Counted from the stretch's first letter, positions 11,334 to 23,905 are shown. The stretch is DNA of 64,000 nt from Campanula takesimana (GCA_026119855.1 JAOWBW010000180.1:1240001-1304000), one strand, 5' to 3'. Notes: generated from the letters alone by a model not told the origin. A program made the numbers and translations.

Positions 11334-12271
11334 GGGGAAATGACAATTTAGGGTCTAAAGTTTGGGGGTGTGGCCAATATGGGTTGGATGTATCAATTTT
11401 GTCAATTTATGGTCCAAAGTTGCAAAAGTTGTGCAGGTTAGGGTTTTTTTAACGATTCTGTTAACAGAATCCAGTTAAGTTACAAGTGTTTTGACATGGA
11501 CTTAACTGGAGTTTGTTTTTATTATTTGTATGAGCATATTGTCATTTCAGATGTAGAAAATTAATAAAAAAAAAATTGAAATATTAAATTTTACTTTCTT
11601 ATATTAAATTAACTAATAATTAAGACGTCATTTACCGAAAATATTTTTTCAAGAAATACAATAAAAATATTTTTTTCATTAGAACCACTATAAAATAAAA
11701 AGTATAATTTTTAAAAAGGAAAAAGTGTAAAAAAAATATATTCCAAAAAAATACCACTTTATTTTTTTAGAAAGAAGAAAGTGGGGATTTGGACAAATTT
11801 TTTTATTTTTTTTCTGTGGTGGTGGTTAGTATTGTTTCATTATTAATATTAGTATTCCAATTATTTATTTTATTTATAAAATTATTTTTTATTTTTATTA
11901 TTAATTTTCCTTGTTTATAACTTCATTATTTGCGGTTTAAAAAAAATCACTTTAATTTTTTATTTGCTTATTATTTTATTTATTATTATTTTTGAATTAA
12001 TTAAAATTATTCGAAAATTTAATAATAAAAGTGAAAGAAAATTTAGGGTCCATTGTATAAGGGGTGTGTGAAATGACAGCCCAGGCGAACATCCAAACCT
12101 AACTCCAGTTAAGTTTTTCTGTTACTTAACTGGATTTTCTTTGCAACTTAGTCCAAAAACCCTTAATTGACTAACGTTGTTAACTTTGGACCCTAAATTG
12201 ACAAAATTGATTCATCAGACCCCTATTGGCACACATCCCCCAAACTTTGGACCCTAAATTGTCATTTCCCC
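11334..12271. mobile_element. Long-TIR Mutator-type non-autonomous element (938 bp)
   Basis: Terminal inverted repeats of at least 90 bp begin GGGGAAATGACAATTTAGGG on both ends. The 9-bp flanks TTAAGTTAA are identical (11325-11333 and 12272-12280), the hallmark length for MULE insertions. The interior is very AT-rich and non-coding, with a second inverted pair (CCAGTTAAGTTAC / CAGTTAAGTTTTTC) inside. Confidence 0.85.
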
Positions 12272-12296
12272 TTAAGTTAAACCATAAAAAGAGTTA

Positions 12297-12560
12297 TTAA
12301 TTCATCATTGGGGATTCTATGCAGAAGAAGGTAAGATCCTCCTCCGCATCGCAGATAGCAAGATAGTCGGCGAACAGGTGTCCCTCCCTTAACGAGTGTT
12401 GTATAACACACAATGATGTTCTAAGAAGAGCTTGTGTATCGCCTATGATAGTAGCAAGATTATGGCTTTCGTGATTAGGTCCTTGTACAATTCCGAGAGA
12501 CAAGACGGAGTTTGTTTCAAACATAACGTGCGAGGCTCGCTCTTGAATAGCTCCTATTCG
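12297..12560 (-). pseudogene. RNase H-like fragment, probably LINE-derived
   Basis: The minus strand encodes ETNSVLSLGIVQG near the start, then a middle segment ending HSLREGHLFADYLA. This resembles the C-terminal RNase H pattern (a D/E-T-D-like strand, then a REgN..AD.LA helix) carried by many plant LINEs. Only this piece is present, and it directly follows the MULE-type element. Confidence 0.42.
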
Positions 12561-14354
12561 GCGAAGATTGCCTGAAGCGCACTGCCTCTTAGCTGGGGGA
12601 AAGTGTCAAGTCAACCATAGCAACTGCTCATCTATTCTCTCTTGGTCGATCGAAAAATTCCTCCATAGTCCCGTATTTCTTGTTGTTGTCTTTAACGATG
12701 CCATTAATGTTCAATCCCGTGCTCAAATTTATAATACTTGTACATGAAAATGATCAAATAATAAGTTGACTTCTTTCATTTTCAAAAAGGATGTAAAACC
12801 GGAAGTGAAATTAATTTCCATTGTAAAATTGCAGAGCACAACATTAACATATGTCTACCCTTTTTCTCTCACTTCACTATTAATGGAAATGAAGATGATA
12901 TATTGTGGTATCATAAAAAATTAACTGCTGCTCTTACTCAATTTAATCCAAGTTTTTTAGTGATGAGTCACAAGCAAATATCGTTTATCATTATGAATGG
13001 AAATAGACCGATCAGTTTTACTCGCTCAGCCAAAATGTTCCATAGGGCTTTAGCCTTAATACGGCCTCTCAAAATGTGGTCAGTATCCTACTCACCTCAT
13101 TTCAATTTTCATATACATTGGAATAACAAATATGTATGCATTTTTGCAAGGAATCAGATGGTTCAAATATTAATATTTGAACCATCTCCAACATGCTATT
13201 TCATGTTTGTGGCAATAATATATTTATTGGTCCAAAGTTGCTTTCCTCATGCGGCAATCTTTCATCCAAAATTGGATAAGAGAGCAAGGATTTAGTTTTT
13301 AGCAAGGTGAATGGCCGAACCACCTTTGTCCATGTAGCGGCCCACAGTGTCTCAATTTATCACCTAAAACTTTTTAAGTTCCTCCGGTGTGGTTTTCCCA
13401 TAACACGTCTCTATTATATTTATCTCAATTTATCACCATAAGCTTTTTTGCCCTCCAACTTTTTTTTTTTCTGTCATTTTTTTTCGTCAACAAATGTAAC
13501 ACTTTCAATAAAGGAATGTAACATTTTTTTTTTGAGATATGTAATATTAGTTTTTATTTAGAAATATAACTATAATTTGACAAAAAATAGATTAATGATA
13601 ATACAAGGTGAGACGGTCTCACCCAAGTCTTGCAAAAAAAGAATGAGATCTTAAAAAAAAATTATCTTTTTCTCCAACCAGTCATTAAAATGAAATTTAT
13701 AAAAATATGCTTCCACCTCCTTAATTTATCAAATTTGTAATTTTCCTCCAAAAGCTAATTCATACGTCCCAAAATGAATAATCATTTTTCATTGAAATGA
13801 CATTCTTATAGTGCGAAAATTATTGACAAAAATTATGAACTTATTCTTATTCACGTTTAAATTCTAGTTGTTTAAGTAGATTATACAATGCATAACAAAA
13901 TTTGGTAAAAAAACATTATTTAGAAACTGAGTTTTGAGAAAATAGTCACTCATTTTGGAACAAGTTTTTAGTAACTTTTCTTAACTTTTTTATTATTTGA
14001 ATATAATAATTGAGCCAATCATTCACAAAGTTTCAAATAATGTTGATAGAATTAAGCCAATATTACAATTTATCTTCTAATTTCGAACTAAAAATTAATT
14101 ATAAGATAAATATTAATCATAATGAAAAATATATTAAAATATATGTAACAGTATAGTCATAGTTAATTAAAAGATAAATTGTAGAAAGAAATATCCTAAC
14201 TCTAAAAGAGTTGGTTCATTCATCCAATTTTAAATAAAAGTGAATCACCTCTGGGATGGTGAATTCTTTCTTTAGTATTTAACTTTTAAAATTTTCAAGG
14301 CCAAACAACCAATTTATACAATGTACTTTCATTTTTTTTTACAATTAATATAAT
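12561..14354. other. Non-coding; palindrome GGTGAGACGGTCTCACC at about 13610
   Basis: AT-rich sequence. The exact 17-base palindrome is of a kind common at the ends of plant MITEs, but I could not pair it with a second terminus. The 130-residue ORF at 12903-13295 lacks any domain signature. Confidence 0.4.
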
Positions 14355-15339
14355 GTACTACTTAATGATATCTTAATGATACGTACTTTTGACATTTTTT
14401 TTTACAAATAATGAAATATACATTAATGGCGTTAAAACATAACGGGGATGCCAATGCGACATCCTAATCAACAAGCCACGTTGAAAGAAAAATAAAATTC
14501 ATAAAATACACTAACACCCGTTAATAAGAACACTAGTCCCGTTAAATATAAACACATATCTACCTTCTTCTCTATCTTCCAAGCATAACCTTCATCCCAC
14601 CACCACCATTAACATATGTACCACCCACCACCACCATTAACACCACCACCCCACACCATCAACACAACCCGTCACCATCTCACTATCACCATCACCACAA
14701 TCTCAAAACCACCACCCACGACCATCTTGAAAACCACCACAACCGATAACTTCCCTTTCAAAACCCAGTCTTGAGTTTAAATCACAACACACGAACACCC
14801 GCAGGTGCATGTCAAGGATGAGAGAAAGAGATAGTCGGAGCCAATCATACATTGAGAGAGATAATTGATATGAGAGACTCAAATATTATTGATGCTAGTG
14901 ATACATATTTATAGAGTTACAAAGAGTATTCTAGAGTCCTAATCTAATTAGGAAAACTAATACAAAAAGGAAACTAATGTTCTAGAATAATCTAGCTTGG
15001 TTTACAAGATACAAATCTCCTAATTGATATACACAATCTCTATATTTGGTAACTTGATATTTACAATATATTCTTGGAATATATAATATTCTTAATATGC
15101 CCCCGCAAGATGGACGGTCGATAGGAGAGTCCAATCTTGGAAAGTTATGTGATGAACCGAGCTTCGAACGAGCAAGAAGAATGGTCGAACACGTGTTGTC
15201 ACCTTGTAATTCAACTTGTACAAGTAGGGTTGCACCCTCACGTGTGAGATTTTGTTACGTCGCAACCACGTCGCAAGACGATTTTATACCTCAACGAATA
15301 GTTTTTGTTTGCTACAATGGCAGAGGTTTTTAGGTTTTG

Positions 15340-15495
15340 GTCGCTACTATGGCGGAGTTGCTGCTACAAAGGCAAAAGATTGGTTGTTACTAAGGCAAAA
15401 TTGGTTGCTACTAAGGCAGAGAGTTGGTTGCTACAATGACAAAGTTGGTTGCTACTACGGCATAATTGGTTGCGACAAAGGCATAATAGGTTTTG
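15340..15495. repeat. Degenerate 22-27 bp tandem repeat
   Basis: About seven units around GGTTGCTACTAAGGCA occur within the internal region of the 14810-17010 element. Confidence 0.6.
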
Positions 15496-15623
15496 GTTTT
15501 GTGTTGAAAGAAAAAAAATATTAAAAAAAATAAATAAAAAGAAGTAGATAAAAATTTGATGAGAAAAATAAAATAAATTTGTTTTTAAAACTGATTTTGG
15601 TAGGCAGCACAAGCCACACATTG

Positions 15624-15624
<1 letters not shown>

Positions 15625-15676
<52 letters not shown>

Positions 15677-16024
15677 CGCGCTCCTGTGAGAACCATTTTA
15701 TATGAGAACCGTGAGAACCAATCATAACCATTAGATTAAAAAAAACCAAGGGTCCAGATGTTAGATACATTGGATACACTTGGATACATTAGTTAATTTT
15801 CGAAAAACAATTGGATACATTAGTTTTTAACATAGTGTATCCAATTGCAACACTTAGATACAATACTTATTAACCTATTGTATCCAAGTGTAATCGAATT
15901 TTTGTAATGTATCCAAGTGTATCCAATGTATCTAACATCTGGACCCTTGATTTTTTTTTTAATCTAATGGTTATGATTGGTTATCACGGTTCTCACGATA
16001 TTTAAGTTCTCATTTGAGCACCAA

Positions 16025-16070
<46 letters not shown>
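15625..16070. mobile_element. Foldback MITE bracketed by (TA)n
   Basis: The body (about 15673-16025) has long inverted arms: GGGTCCAGATGTTAGATACA and, in reverse, TGTATCTAACATCTGGACCC, with further pairing of GTGAGAACC-type ends. It is bordered by (TA)n at 15625-15672 and again at 16027-16069. The pattern resembles microsatellite-targeting elements such as the Micron type described in rice. It lies inside the LTR element of 14810-17010. Confidence 0.6.
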
Positions 16071-16072
<2 letters not shown>

Positions 16073-17433
16073 GTAAATAAAGAAGAAGAAAAATAGGGTT
16101 TGCGATTTTGGGAAAAATAGTTGGGGGTATTTGGGAAAAATAGTTGGGGGGGTATAGTATAGCTGGGGTTGAGGGTTCATCTTCAATGGGTTGTGGTGGA
16201 GGTGTGAATGGTTAAAAAGAAGATTTTTTTTTTAATGGTGGAGGAGGGTGTTGGATCCAGTCAAGACACGTAAAAAAAAAAGAAGGTGATGATTTAGTTG
16301 GAAGTATGTGTTGGGAAGGGTCTGATGAGTGATGAGGGTGAGTTTAGGGTGGCCAAAGTTGAGGTTTGTTCTGGTTGGGTATGGTTTAAGGGAGTAATTG
16401 GGTTAGTGAGTGGGTTTAAGACTTTTGAGGGAGAGGCTGGTTCTTGAGGTGGTGGGATAGGGTATTTGAGAAGGGTTTTTTTTTTTTTTTTTTTTTGATG
16501 AACGGTTGGAGGTAACTGGATTAAGTTTCACGCACGGCTGTGTTAAGGCAAGCATATGGTTGTGGCGGCTTTAGGGTGTTGCCCTAGTGGTGTTGATGAA
16601 AAAAGGAGATGCGGAAACTAGTTGGGTGGGGCGGCTCTTGACGGAGAAGTCCCATTATGGATCATAGCTCTGATACCATGTCAAGGATGAGAGAAAGAGA
16701 TAGTCGGAGCCAATCATACATGGAGATAGTTAATTGATATGAGAGACTCAAATATTATTGATGCTAGTGATATTTATAGAGTTACAAAGAGTATTCTAGA
16801 GTCCTAATCTAATTAGGAAAACTAATACAAAAAGGAAAATAATTTTTTAGAATAATCTAGCTTGGTTTACAAGATACAAATCTCCTAATTGATATACACA
16901 ATCTTTATATTTGGTAACTTGATATTTACAATATATTCTTGGAATATATAATATTCCTAATATGCCCCCGCAAGATGGACAGCCGAGTCCAATCTTGGAA
17001 AGTTATGAGAGTGCACACATTCAAACCCAGATCTGAGTAGACTCAAAAATCAAAACCCAGATCAATTGACTAATCAAATTCAAAAATCAAACGCACCATA
17101 AAATCTGGTGGTTTTCTTCAAATTTTTGAATTTTGAATATGAGTTTTTTCTTCAAACCCAAATCTGCGTTTTTTCTTCAAATATGGTGTTTTTCCTCAAA
17201 TCTTTTTAATCTTTGAAATTTGAATATTGAATCTGTTTTTTTCCTTTGAACTTTGAATCTATTTTTTTTCAAATCGTCATTAAATCTGGGTTTTAAAAAC
17301 AAAAAATAATCCCAAAACCAAAATTGAAGAGAGGCCCGAACAATTGATGGGTGGAGTGGGGGAGAGGAGAGCGACGGAAGGTGGGTGTGTGCTTGAAAAA
17401 GAGGGAGTCAGAAGTTGGTGGTTGGTGGATTTT

Positions 17434-19321
17434 TGACGCAGGAGCTACTTGGCAGTCTCATAAATTTCAGTCAACTTCAACAGGGTGTATCTATTAATTT
17501 ACTCAGCCAAAAATTACAAATAAAATATCATTGGAAAGATCATTGAGTGTAGTTTCTACAACTCTTTTTGGATTATGATTTGGAGCTATCTAGAGAGAGT
17601 TATGTTTGTTTGACTAGAAGGTAGTCTAAAAGTCATATACATCCAAATTTTGATCAACATTTTGTGTTTCATGAATCTTTGGATATATTATCCATCTTAT
17701 CTATATGTAATTAATTATTAGATTTATCCTTTAAGTATTTTTGATATTCCTAAGCTTGGAGGGATGTCCCAAGTATTCTATAAATACCCTAGAAATAGTC
17801 ATTGTAAAGAGAGTGAAATTTGAGTTTATAAAATATAAGATTGTGCTTTGTGCCATCTTTTCTTGTTCTTTATCTATTCGGTGGATTCCGTTTAGTGGTG
17901 AACAAACACGACCCTGTATCTCTTTGGTGGATCCCTTAGAGTGGTGAGTTGTTTATGCCCTGTATCTTTAAGGTGGATTCCTTGAAGTGGTGAGCATCCT
18001 ATCCTTTTCTATCCATTTTCTTTATTCTTCTTTTCCGTTGCGTTTTCCCCCGTATCAAGTGGTATCAGAGCTCGGTTATAAACAACCTTCTTAGCGTTGT
18101 TTATTCCGTGGGTATCTCCATCTTTTCTTATCGAAAAAAAAATATGTAAAAAAATAATTTTTTTTCTCGACTCATAATGAATGCTCTTTTTTGGCCATTT
18201 ACCGATTTTGTTTCCCCTCAACCCTTTGTTGATTGGTCTCAACCTCCAACCTATAATGAGTATCCAAGAAAACAAGTGGGATTTTCATGTGAAAATTTTG
18301 AATATAGTTCGTCACCAGGGTATGATAAATGCTTAGACGATTGTCATATTTGTTGGTCAAATTATTCAATTTCATTTGAGGATAAATCAATCTTAAATAT
18401 TTATACAATAATCCCATCGTGTCAATCCAAGGGTATTTTTTTTTTTTATCATTTTTAGAGTGTTCATAGTTATAAAGATCCTTTTGACATCATCCCGTCA
18501 AGCATGTCCGTTGTCTCTTTGTTCATTAAAACAATTATCATTAATAACTTTCTCAAAACTTGTTGTACCGATTGGATGAATGTTCTCACGAATGCTGTAC
18601 AATTCAAAGTTCTTCAAGTTCTTATTGCGAGAATTTCTACTACTATTTTCAATGCTTTACTCAAAATCCGTGGACGAATTTTCTTCAAGAAGGGGAGTTT
18701 GACGTAGGAGCTCCTTGGCAGTCTCATCAATTTTAGTCAACTTCAACAGGGTGTATCTATCAATTTACTCTGCCAAAAATTACAAATAAAATATCATTGG
18801 AAATATCATTGAGTGTAGTTTTTACAGCACTTTTCGGATCATGATTTGGAGCTATCTAGAGAGAGTTATGTCTGTTTGACCAGAAGGTAGTCTGAAAGTC
18901 ATATACATCCGAATTTTGATCAACATTTTGTGTTTCATGAATCTTTGGATATATTATCCATCTTATCTATATGTAATTAATTATTAGATTTATCCTTTAA
19001 GTATTTTTGATATTCTTAAGCTTGGAGATGTCCCAAGTATTCTATAAATACCCTAGAAATAGTCATTGTAAAGAGAGTGAAATTTGAGTTTATAAAATAT
19101 AAGATTGTGCTTTGTGCCATCTTTTCTTGTTCTTTATCTATTTGGTGGATTCCGTTTAGTGGTGAACAAACACGACCCTGTATCTCTTTGGTGGATTCCT
19201 TAGAGTGGTGAGTTGTTTATGCCCTGTATCTTCAAGGTGGATTCCTTGAAGTGGTGAGCATCCTATCATTTTCTATCCATTTTCTTTACTCTTCTTTTCC
19301 GTTGCATTTTCCCCCGTATCA
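17434..19321 (+). mobile_element. Small Copia-derived non-autonomous LTR element (1.9 kb)
   Basis: LTRs at 17434-18057 (624 bp) and 18700-19321 (622 bp) start TGACG and end CCCCCGTATCA. The flanks are ATTTT on both sides (17429-17433 and 19322-19326). A tRNA-iMet primer site TGGTATCAGAGCTCGG follows the left LTR after two bases, and a purine tract AAGAAGGGGAGTT precedes the right LTR. The internal region is only about 640 bp and encodes no gag or pol. By eye the LTRs differ at roughly a dozen places in the first 150 bases, so the insertion is not recent. Confidence 0.85.
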
Positions 19322-19727
19322 ATTTTGGTTGTGATGAAGAAGATGTATCATAATGGGTTAATTTCTTTTAAGATGATGCAAGGGTACTTTCTTATGTCTG
19401 TTAAATTGTTAACGGGTGTTAGTTTATCAATGGGTTGGTTTGATAGTTATTCCAAATATCGTCCACATCATTATTTCCGTTAATGATATTTGACGGCATC
19501 TACCCAAGTTGGACTTAGTAAAAAAAATAATCAAAAGTACGTATCATTATGTTGTCACTAAGTAGTACGATACAGTCGGTGCAACAAAGGGTTTAGTACA
19601 CTATACATATTGATAATTATTCCTCTGACTAATTTTTATAAAATTTAACTGTAAGATTTACAAAGACTTAATCATTAAAATGAATTTGAAAATTGACATT
19701 TAGCTACTAAACTCATTAGTACTTCCT

Positions 19728-19897
19728 TTTTTTAAAAAAAAAATTGGGTTTTTTATTTCATTAAAATAGATAAATCGCCCTTAGGCTACAACTAGGCCTA
19801 TAAATAGGCTAACACAAATCTCCCTAACGGGATTCGAACTCGAGACCTCCGTATAGGAAGCTAACACCAGACACCGCTTGAGCTGGAGCTCTTTGGT
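19728..19897 (-). mobile_element. tRNA-type SINE (170 bp) with 18-bp target duplication
   Basis: On the minus strand it starts near GAGCTCCAGCTCAAGCGGTG (A-box-like), has CGAGTTCGAATCCC (B-box) and ends in an A-rich tail. It is flanked by AACTCATTAGTACTTCCT at 19710-19727 and 19898-19915. Copy B has a single copy of this 18-mer near 27000, the empty site. Confidence 0.85.
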
Positions 19898-20476
19898 AAC
19901 TCATTAGTACTTCCTATTTGAATATTCATGGTGTTAACTGTTTATTTATTTATTTATTTATTTATTTATATTTAGTTAGTTTGTGGATGTACTAGTTAAC
20001 GAAAATGTGTTATTCTAGTTTTTAGTAAATAAATTCCACAAAAAATGAGTCATTTTAATAACGTTGACCCAATATTGTTTAAAATATTGTGAATTTGTTG
20101 AATTAATATTTTAGATTTTCTCTTTAATAACTTTTATTTCTCCAAAAAAATGAAACAAATTGATTTTTTTTTTTTAACTTCTTAGAAGTACGCTGGAAAC
20201 TTGGTAAACTTTAGGGGATATAAATGCACTTTTATAATTTATTTATTTCTGAAACAAAACAAATAGCTTATTTTTAATAACTAATTGTTGAAAGACTTTC
20301 GAGAATGTAAGTGCAGTTTATAACTTTTTTTAATAACTAAGTGAATGAAGGTTGAAATTGCAAACAAGTTTTCTTGCAGAACTATAAAATTGCAATGAAT
20401 AAACTTGTCCACAGTTCATTTCGCAATTGTCTCAATTTATTTATATTCACAAAATTCCTTTAAAAAAATATTATTC

Positions 20477-21798
20477 TGTAACACCCCAAACTTTTCAATA
20501 ATAAAATAGTCTTTAAATTAAATAACATCTATCCCAAAACCAGGGGATCTCAATCATCAACCACAATCCAAAACCAAACATTTAATGTAACGGCTAGTAC
20601 AACCCACTAGCTCTAAAATAAGGTAACGTAAACTGTCTTAAATGCTTCAATAAACCAAGAGCCGCCTTTCCTTGCGACCTATCCATTCCCTCTACTCTTT
20701 ATCTGGGAAAAAAATAAGGAAGGGGTGAGCGAACAATGCTCAGTAAGTTCATACGGGATCTCTTCGGGTACTAGGAAGAGATGACCGAAAGAACGAAGCC
20801 AAACAATACTTTCAATGAAAGGCTAATCATAAATAACTTAACTGTAACACATTCAAGATTTACAGTTCCAAATACTGAGAAGAAATTGTGGCACTATCAC
20901 GAGGATAATATTGATGGAGATTGTATATACACAAGTTCGTCAATTCCATAGTAACAATACACCTTTTCAGGGTGTTAAGGGAATAAGAGACCTTACACAT
21001 TTTCAGGGCGCTCCCTTATTAAGATATATCATGATCATTAAACTACTTCATCAAGTAGCATATAAATGTCTAAGTTCTTTTCAATCAAACTGGACAGTTT
21101 TCATTTAAGTCCTTTTCAATCAGACTAATTCCTGCTAAGCCCTTTTCAATCAGACAAAGCTAACTGTACCTGTTTCATTTAGATACAACAACATTTACAC
21201 ATAGTGTTCATAGGTACGAGAACACATAACACAATTCGATTCATTTTAGATACCCATTGAGTAAGAACATATCAAGGGTAAAGATCATTCCAAAAGACGT
21301 TCATATCAAAGGAATTCAAATACTACCGGCCACTTGGTAGCTATACTGTAGAAGGAATAGGAGAATCCTACTTCAAATGATGAAACTCAAAATACTTAAG
21401 AATGTAATTCCTTACCTTGGGTTACTTTGCTTTTCCACGTAGTTCTCCTTGCACGAATCTACAATCATGCAAAAGTCCAATTTTAGGTACAAGTAATTCT
21501 ATTTACTATAAGTACCTTAATCCTTTTAATCCTTGTTGTTAACCTATGAGTTATTCTACTTTAACTCCTTCTACGGTTAACCAATACCCTATTAGGGACA
21601 CTAAAACACCATTAGGGTTTTCTATTAACAATTCCCAATCTTAACCTTCAATACATTCATTACACACACTGATTTCACCTTTTCCAGCACACACAACCAC
21701 ACACTAAACACACCTACAACACACACGCACACACACGGCACACACACGACGCACACGGCACACACACGACGCACATACACACACACATGGCACACACC

Positions 21799-21829
<31 letters not shown>

Positions 21830-22511
21830 ATATTTCTTCCTTTAAACCCTAACATACAAACCCTAGTTCATCTCCTTAGATTAGGGTTTCTAAACCATTG
21901 ATTTCTAATGGTTAAAATCAACCTAGATGGAGAAGAAAAGGTTTAAAGAGTCTATATTTTACTTTCGATGATCGACTCCGCCTTCTCTCTTTCTCTCTCT
22001 CGGCTTCCTCTCTCTCTGCCGCCGCCTCTCTCTCTCTCTTCTTTACCGTTCTTTTCTTTTTCTTCGTTGGTAAATAATGAGGCTATGGTTTTATAGGGAG
22101 AGTATATATATAATCTAGCGTTTCCCAATTCCTTTACTAAAAAAGACTTGCATCCTTCTCCTTATTGTGTTTAAAAGAAAAACTTAAGGCCGAACTCAAA
22201 GCCCAATATTCTCTTTAATAATCTTGGTCCAATAATAATTACGGTTTTTCTAACGTGTGCCCTAAGGGCACATGTTAAAACGATTTAAATATGGAATTCA
22301 ACACTTTTATATGCTTCCATAAATATTTAAGTTTACATATATAAACAATATATTTTGTTAATTATAGAAATGAATGAGTTAAAGCAAGTTTAATAAACAC
22401 TTTGATTTCCTTATTTAAATCACTTAACATGTTCCCTTAGGGCACATGTTAGAAAAACCGTAATAATTAATGAGTCTAAAAAAAAAAGTAAAAAGGGGCC
22501 CGGATATTACA
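20477..22511. mobile_element. Solo LTR of about 2,035 bp
   Basis: Begins TGTAACACCCC and ends GGATATTACA. Flanked by TATTC at 20472-20476 and 22512-22516; copy B carries one TATTC at the same place (near 27431). No coding or internal region is present. Inside are short repeats of the type CCCTTTTCAATCAGAC (21070-21165) and a CA-rich microsatellite (21720-21830). The terminus resembles long-LTR Gypsy families, but the lineage is not assigned. Confidence 0.8.
22241..22461. mobile_element. 221-bp MITE nested in the solo LTR
   Basis: About 37 bp inverted ends start ACGGTTTTTCTAAC and contain the palindrome TGTGCCCTAAGGGCACA. Flanking AT-rich bases allow either a 7-bp duplication AATAATT or a TA duplication, so the superfamily is open. 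Confidence 0.6.
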
Positions 22512-22701
22512 TATTCCTTCTATTCATATAAATGTTATACAAGTAAACATTTTAAAGTTTTTTTTTCATCCACACTTTTCTTTCAACTTATTGTAAGAAA
22601 TGGTCATAGCATGTGTTTAAGAAGTTTATCTTAAGAAATAGTATTAATTTGGAATGATAATCAAACTTATAAATGTGATATTTATTTTTATACATATATT
22701 A

Positions 22702-23905
22702 CTCCCTCCGTTCCTCCGTCCCAGTTTAAGGTTCTTACTTTCCTTTTTGATATGTCCCAGTTTAATGTTCTTAGTTGCTTTATTCCTAAAATGGTAAATG
22801 ATGAATAGTGTTTTGGACATTTTTGTCCTCATAAAGTTCATATATTACAAAAAGCCCATCACTTACCAATCTACTTTTCACCCACTTACTTTATGAATGA
22901 ACAATTATATCTTCCACCCACTACAATTCTTGACTCAATTTTTCCTTGATTCTTTAATAAGCGTGCAAATGCAAAGTCAAACTAACAACTTTAAACCGGG
23001 ACGGAGGGAGTAAAAAAAAAAAGTAACAAAATCTTCAACGTGACCATTGAGCGGAGCCCATATTGTATGATGAATTTTAGACCGAATAAGACCTGGCCCA
23101 AGACTGCATAATAGCCCATATTGTATGATTCTGAGGAGACGCAACTTTAGAAGGCCCATTCTAAGAGAAAAAAATTTAGGCTTGGTGTTGTAAGGGAGAA
23201 GTACCACTGGAGAAAAATAACTACTCTCTGTTCCTAAATTTCAAGAAATATTGTCTCAAAATGATTTTTTTTTTCAAAATAACTTTCTTCCCAAATACTC
23301 CCTCCGTTTCAGAGTATATGTCCACCCTCTTATTTGCACGGAGATTAAGAGTAGTAGAAATGATGTAAACGTTGTGAGTATGAGTATAAAAGTAAAGTAA
23401 GAAAGAGAATGAGTGAGATGAAATTATAAATTGATTGGTGTTGTGAGTATAAAAATAAGAAGGAGAGAGAATGGGTGAGAGAAATAGTAAAGATTTTTTA
23501 CCATTTTAGGAAGTGAACATATACTATATACTCTAGGACTGACTAAAAAGGAAAGGCGAACATATACTCTGTGATGGAGAGAGTATATTTTCTTTTACCG
23601 ATTTTTTTTCACCATTTTCTTTTCTTTGCAAAACTAAATGTTTGAGAAGAAGATTATAAGAATATACCCCCTCTGTCATAAAATAAATGTCATAGCTGAC
23701 AAGTTTCAGTGTTTTTAAGCTTTTAGTTATGTTTCTTTGATTGCCCCAGTCTATTCACATGGGTAGAATGACACCTCTCCTACGGCACTACAATGCTTGT
23801 GTCATTAAACTTTATACCCTACTTTTCACTAGATGACATTTATTTTAGGATAAACGAAAATGAAAGAAAGAACATTTATTTTGGGCATATTTTGGGCAGA
23901 AAAAG
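22702..23905. mobile_element. Three Stowaway-type MITEs in copy A
   Basis: They lie at 22702-23010 (CTCCCTCCG... to GGGACGGAGGGAG), 23298-23583 (CTCCCTCCGTTTCAGAGTAT to CTCTGTGATGGAGAGAG) and 23667-23905 (CCCCCTCTGTCATAAAATAA to a weaker right end). TA flanks each. All three recur in copy B, so they predate the duplication. Confidence 0.75.

Larger units (their letters stand above)
14810..17010 (-). mobile_element. LTR element in LTR-internal-LTR-partial-internal form
   Basis: Direct LTRs lie at 14810-15097 and 16679-16962. In the element's orientation they begin TATTA and end CTTGACA, a non-canonical TA..CA pair. A tRNA-iMet primer site (TGGTATCAGAGCT) abuts the right LTR at 16665-16678. 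A GC-rich purine tract (CTTGCGGGGGCA) abuts the left one at 15098-15109. The right LTR is followed again by this tract and about 45 bp of internal sequence. Flanks GTGCA (14805-14809 and 17011-17015) match, so the whole array inserted as one unit. No gag or pol is present. The family resembles Copia by its primer site. Confidence 0.65.
14355..19568. mobile_element. Composite inverted-repeat element with nested insertions
   Basis: About 50 bp at 14355-14404 (GTACTACTTAATGATATCTT, then ATGATACGTACTTTTGA and T-rich) is imperfectly repeated in reverse at 19521-19568. Similarity continues inward around TAACACCCGTTAA. Removing the two nested LTR elements leaves about 1.1 kb with no ORF. The family is not identified and no target duplication was defined. 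Confidence 0.4.

Noticed and set aside
12903..13295. 130-residue ORF on the plus strand
   Set aside because: No recognisable motif, AT-rich codons and no splice context; likely chance.
14580..14760. His/Pro-type CCACCACC-rich stretch as a proline-rich protein exon
   Set aside because: No open frame of useful length; low-complexity sequence within the inverted-repeat element.
21625..21855. Cys/Val-rich ORF
   Set aside because: Translation of a CA microsatellite inside the solo LTR.
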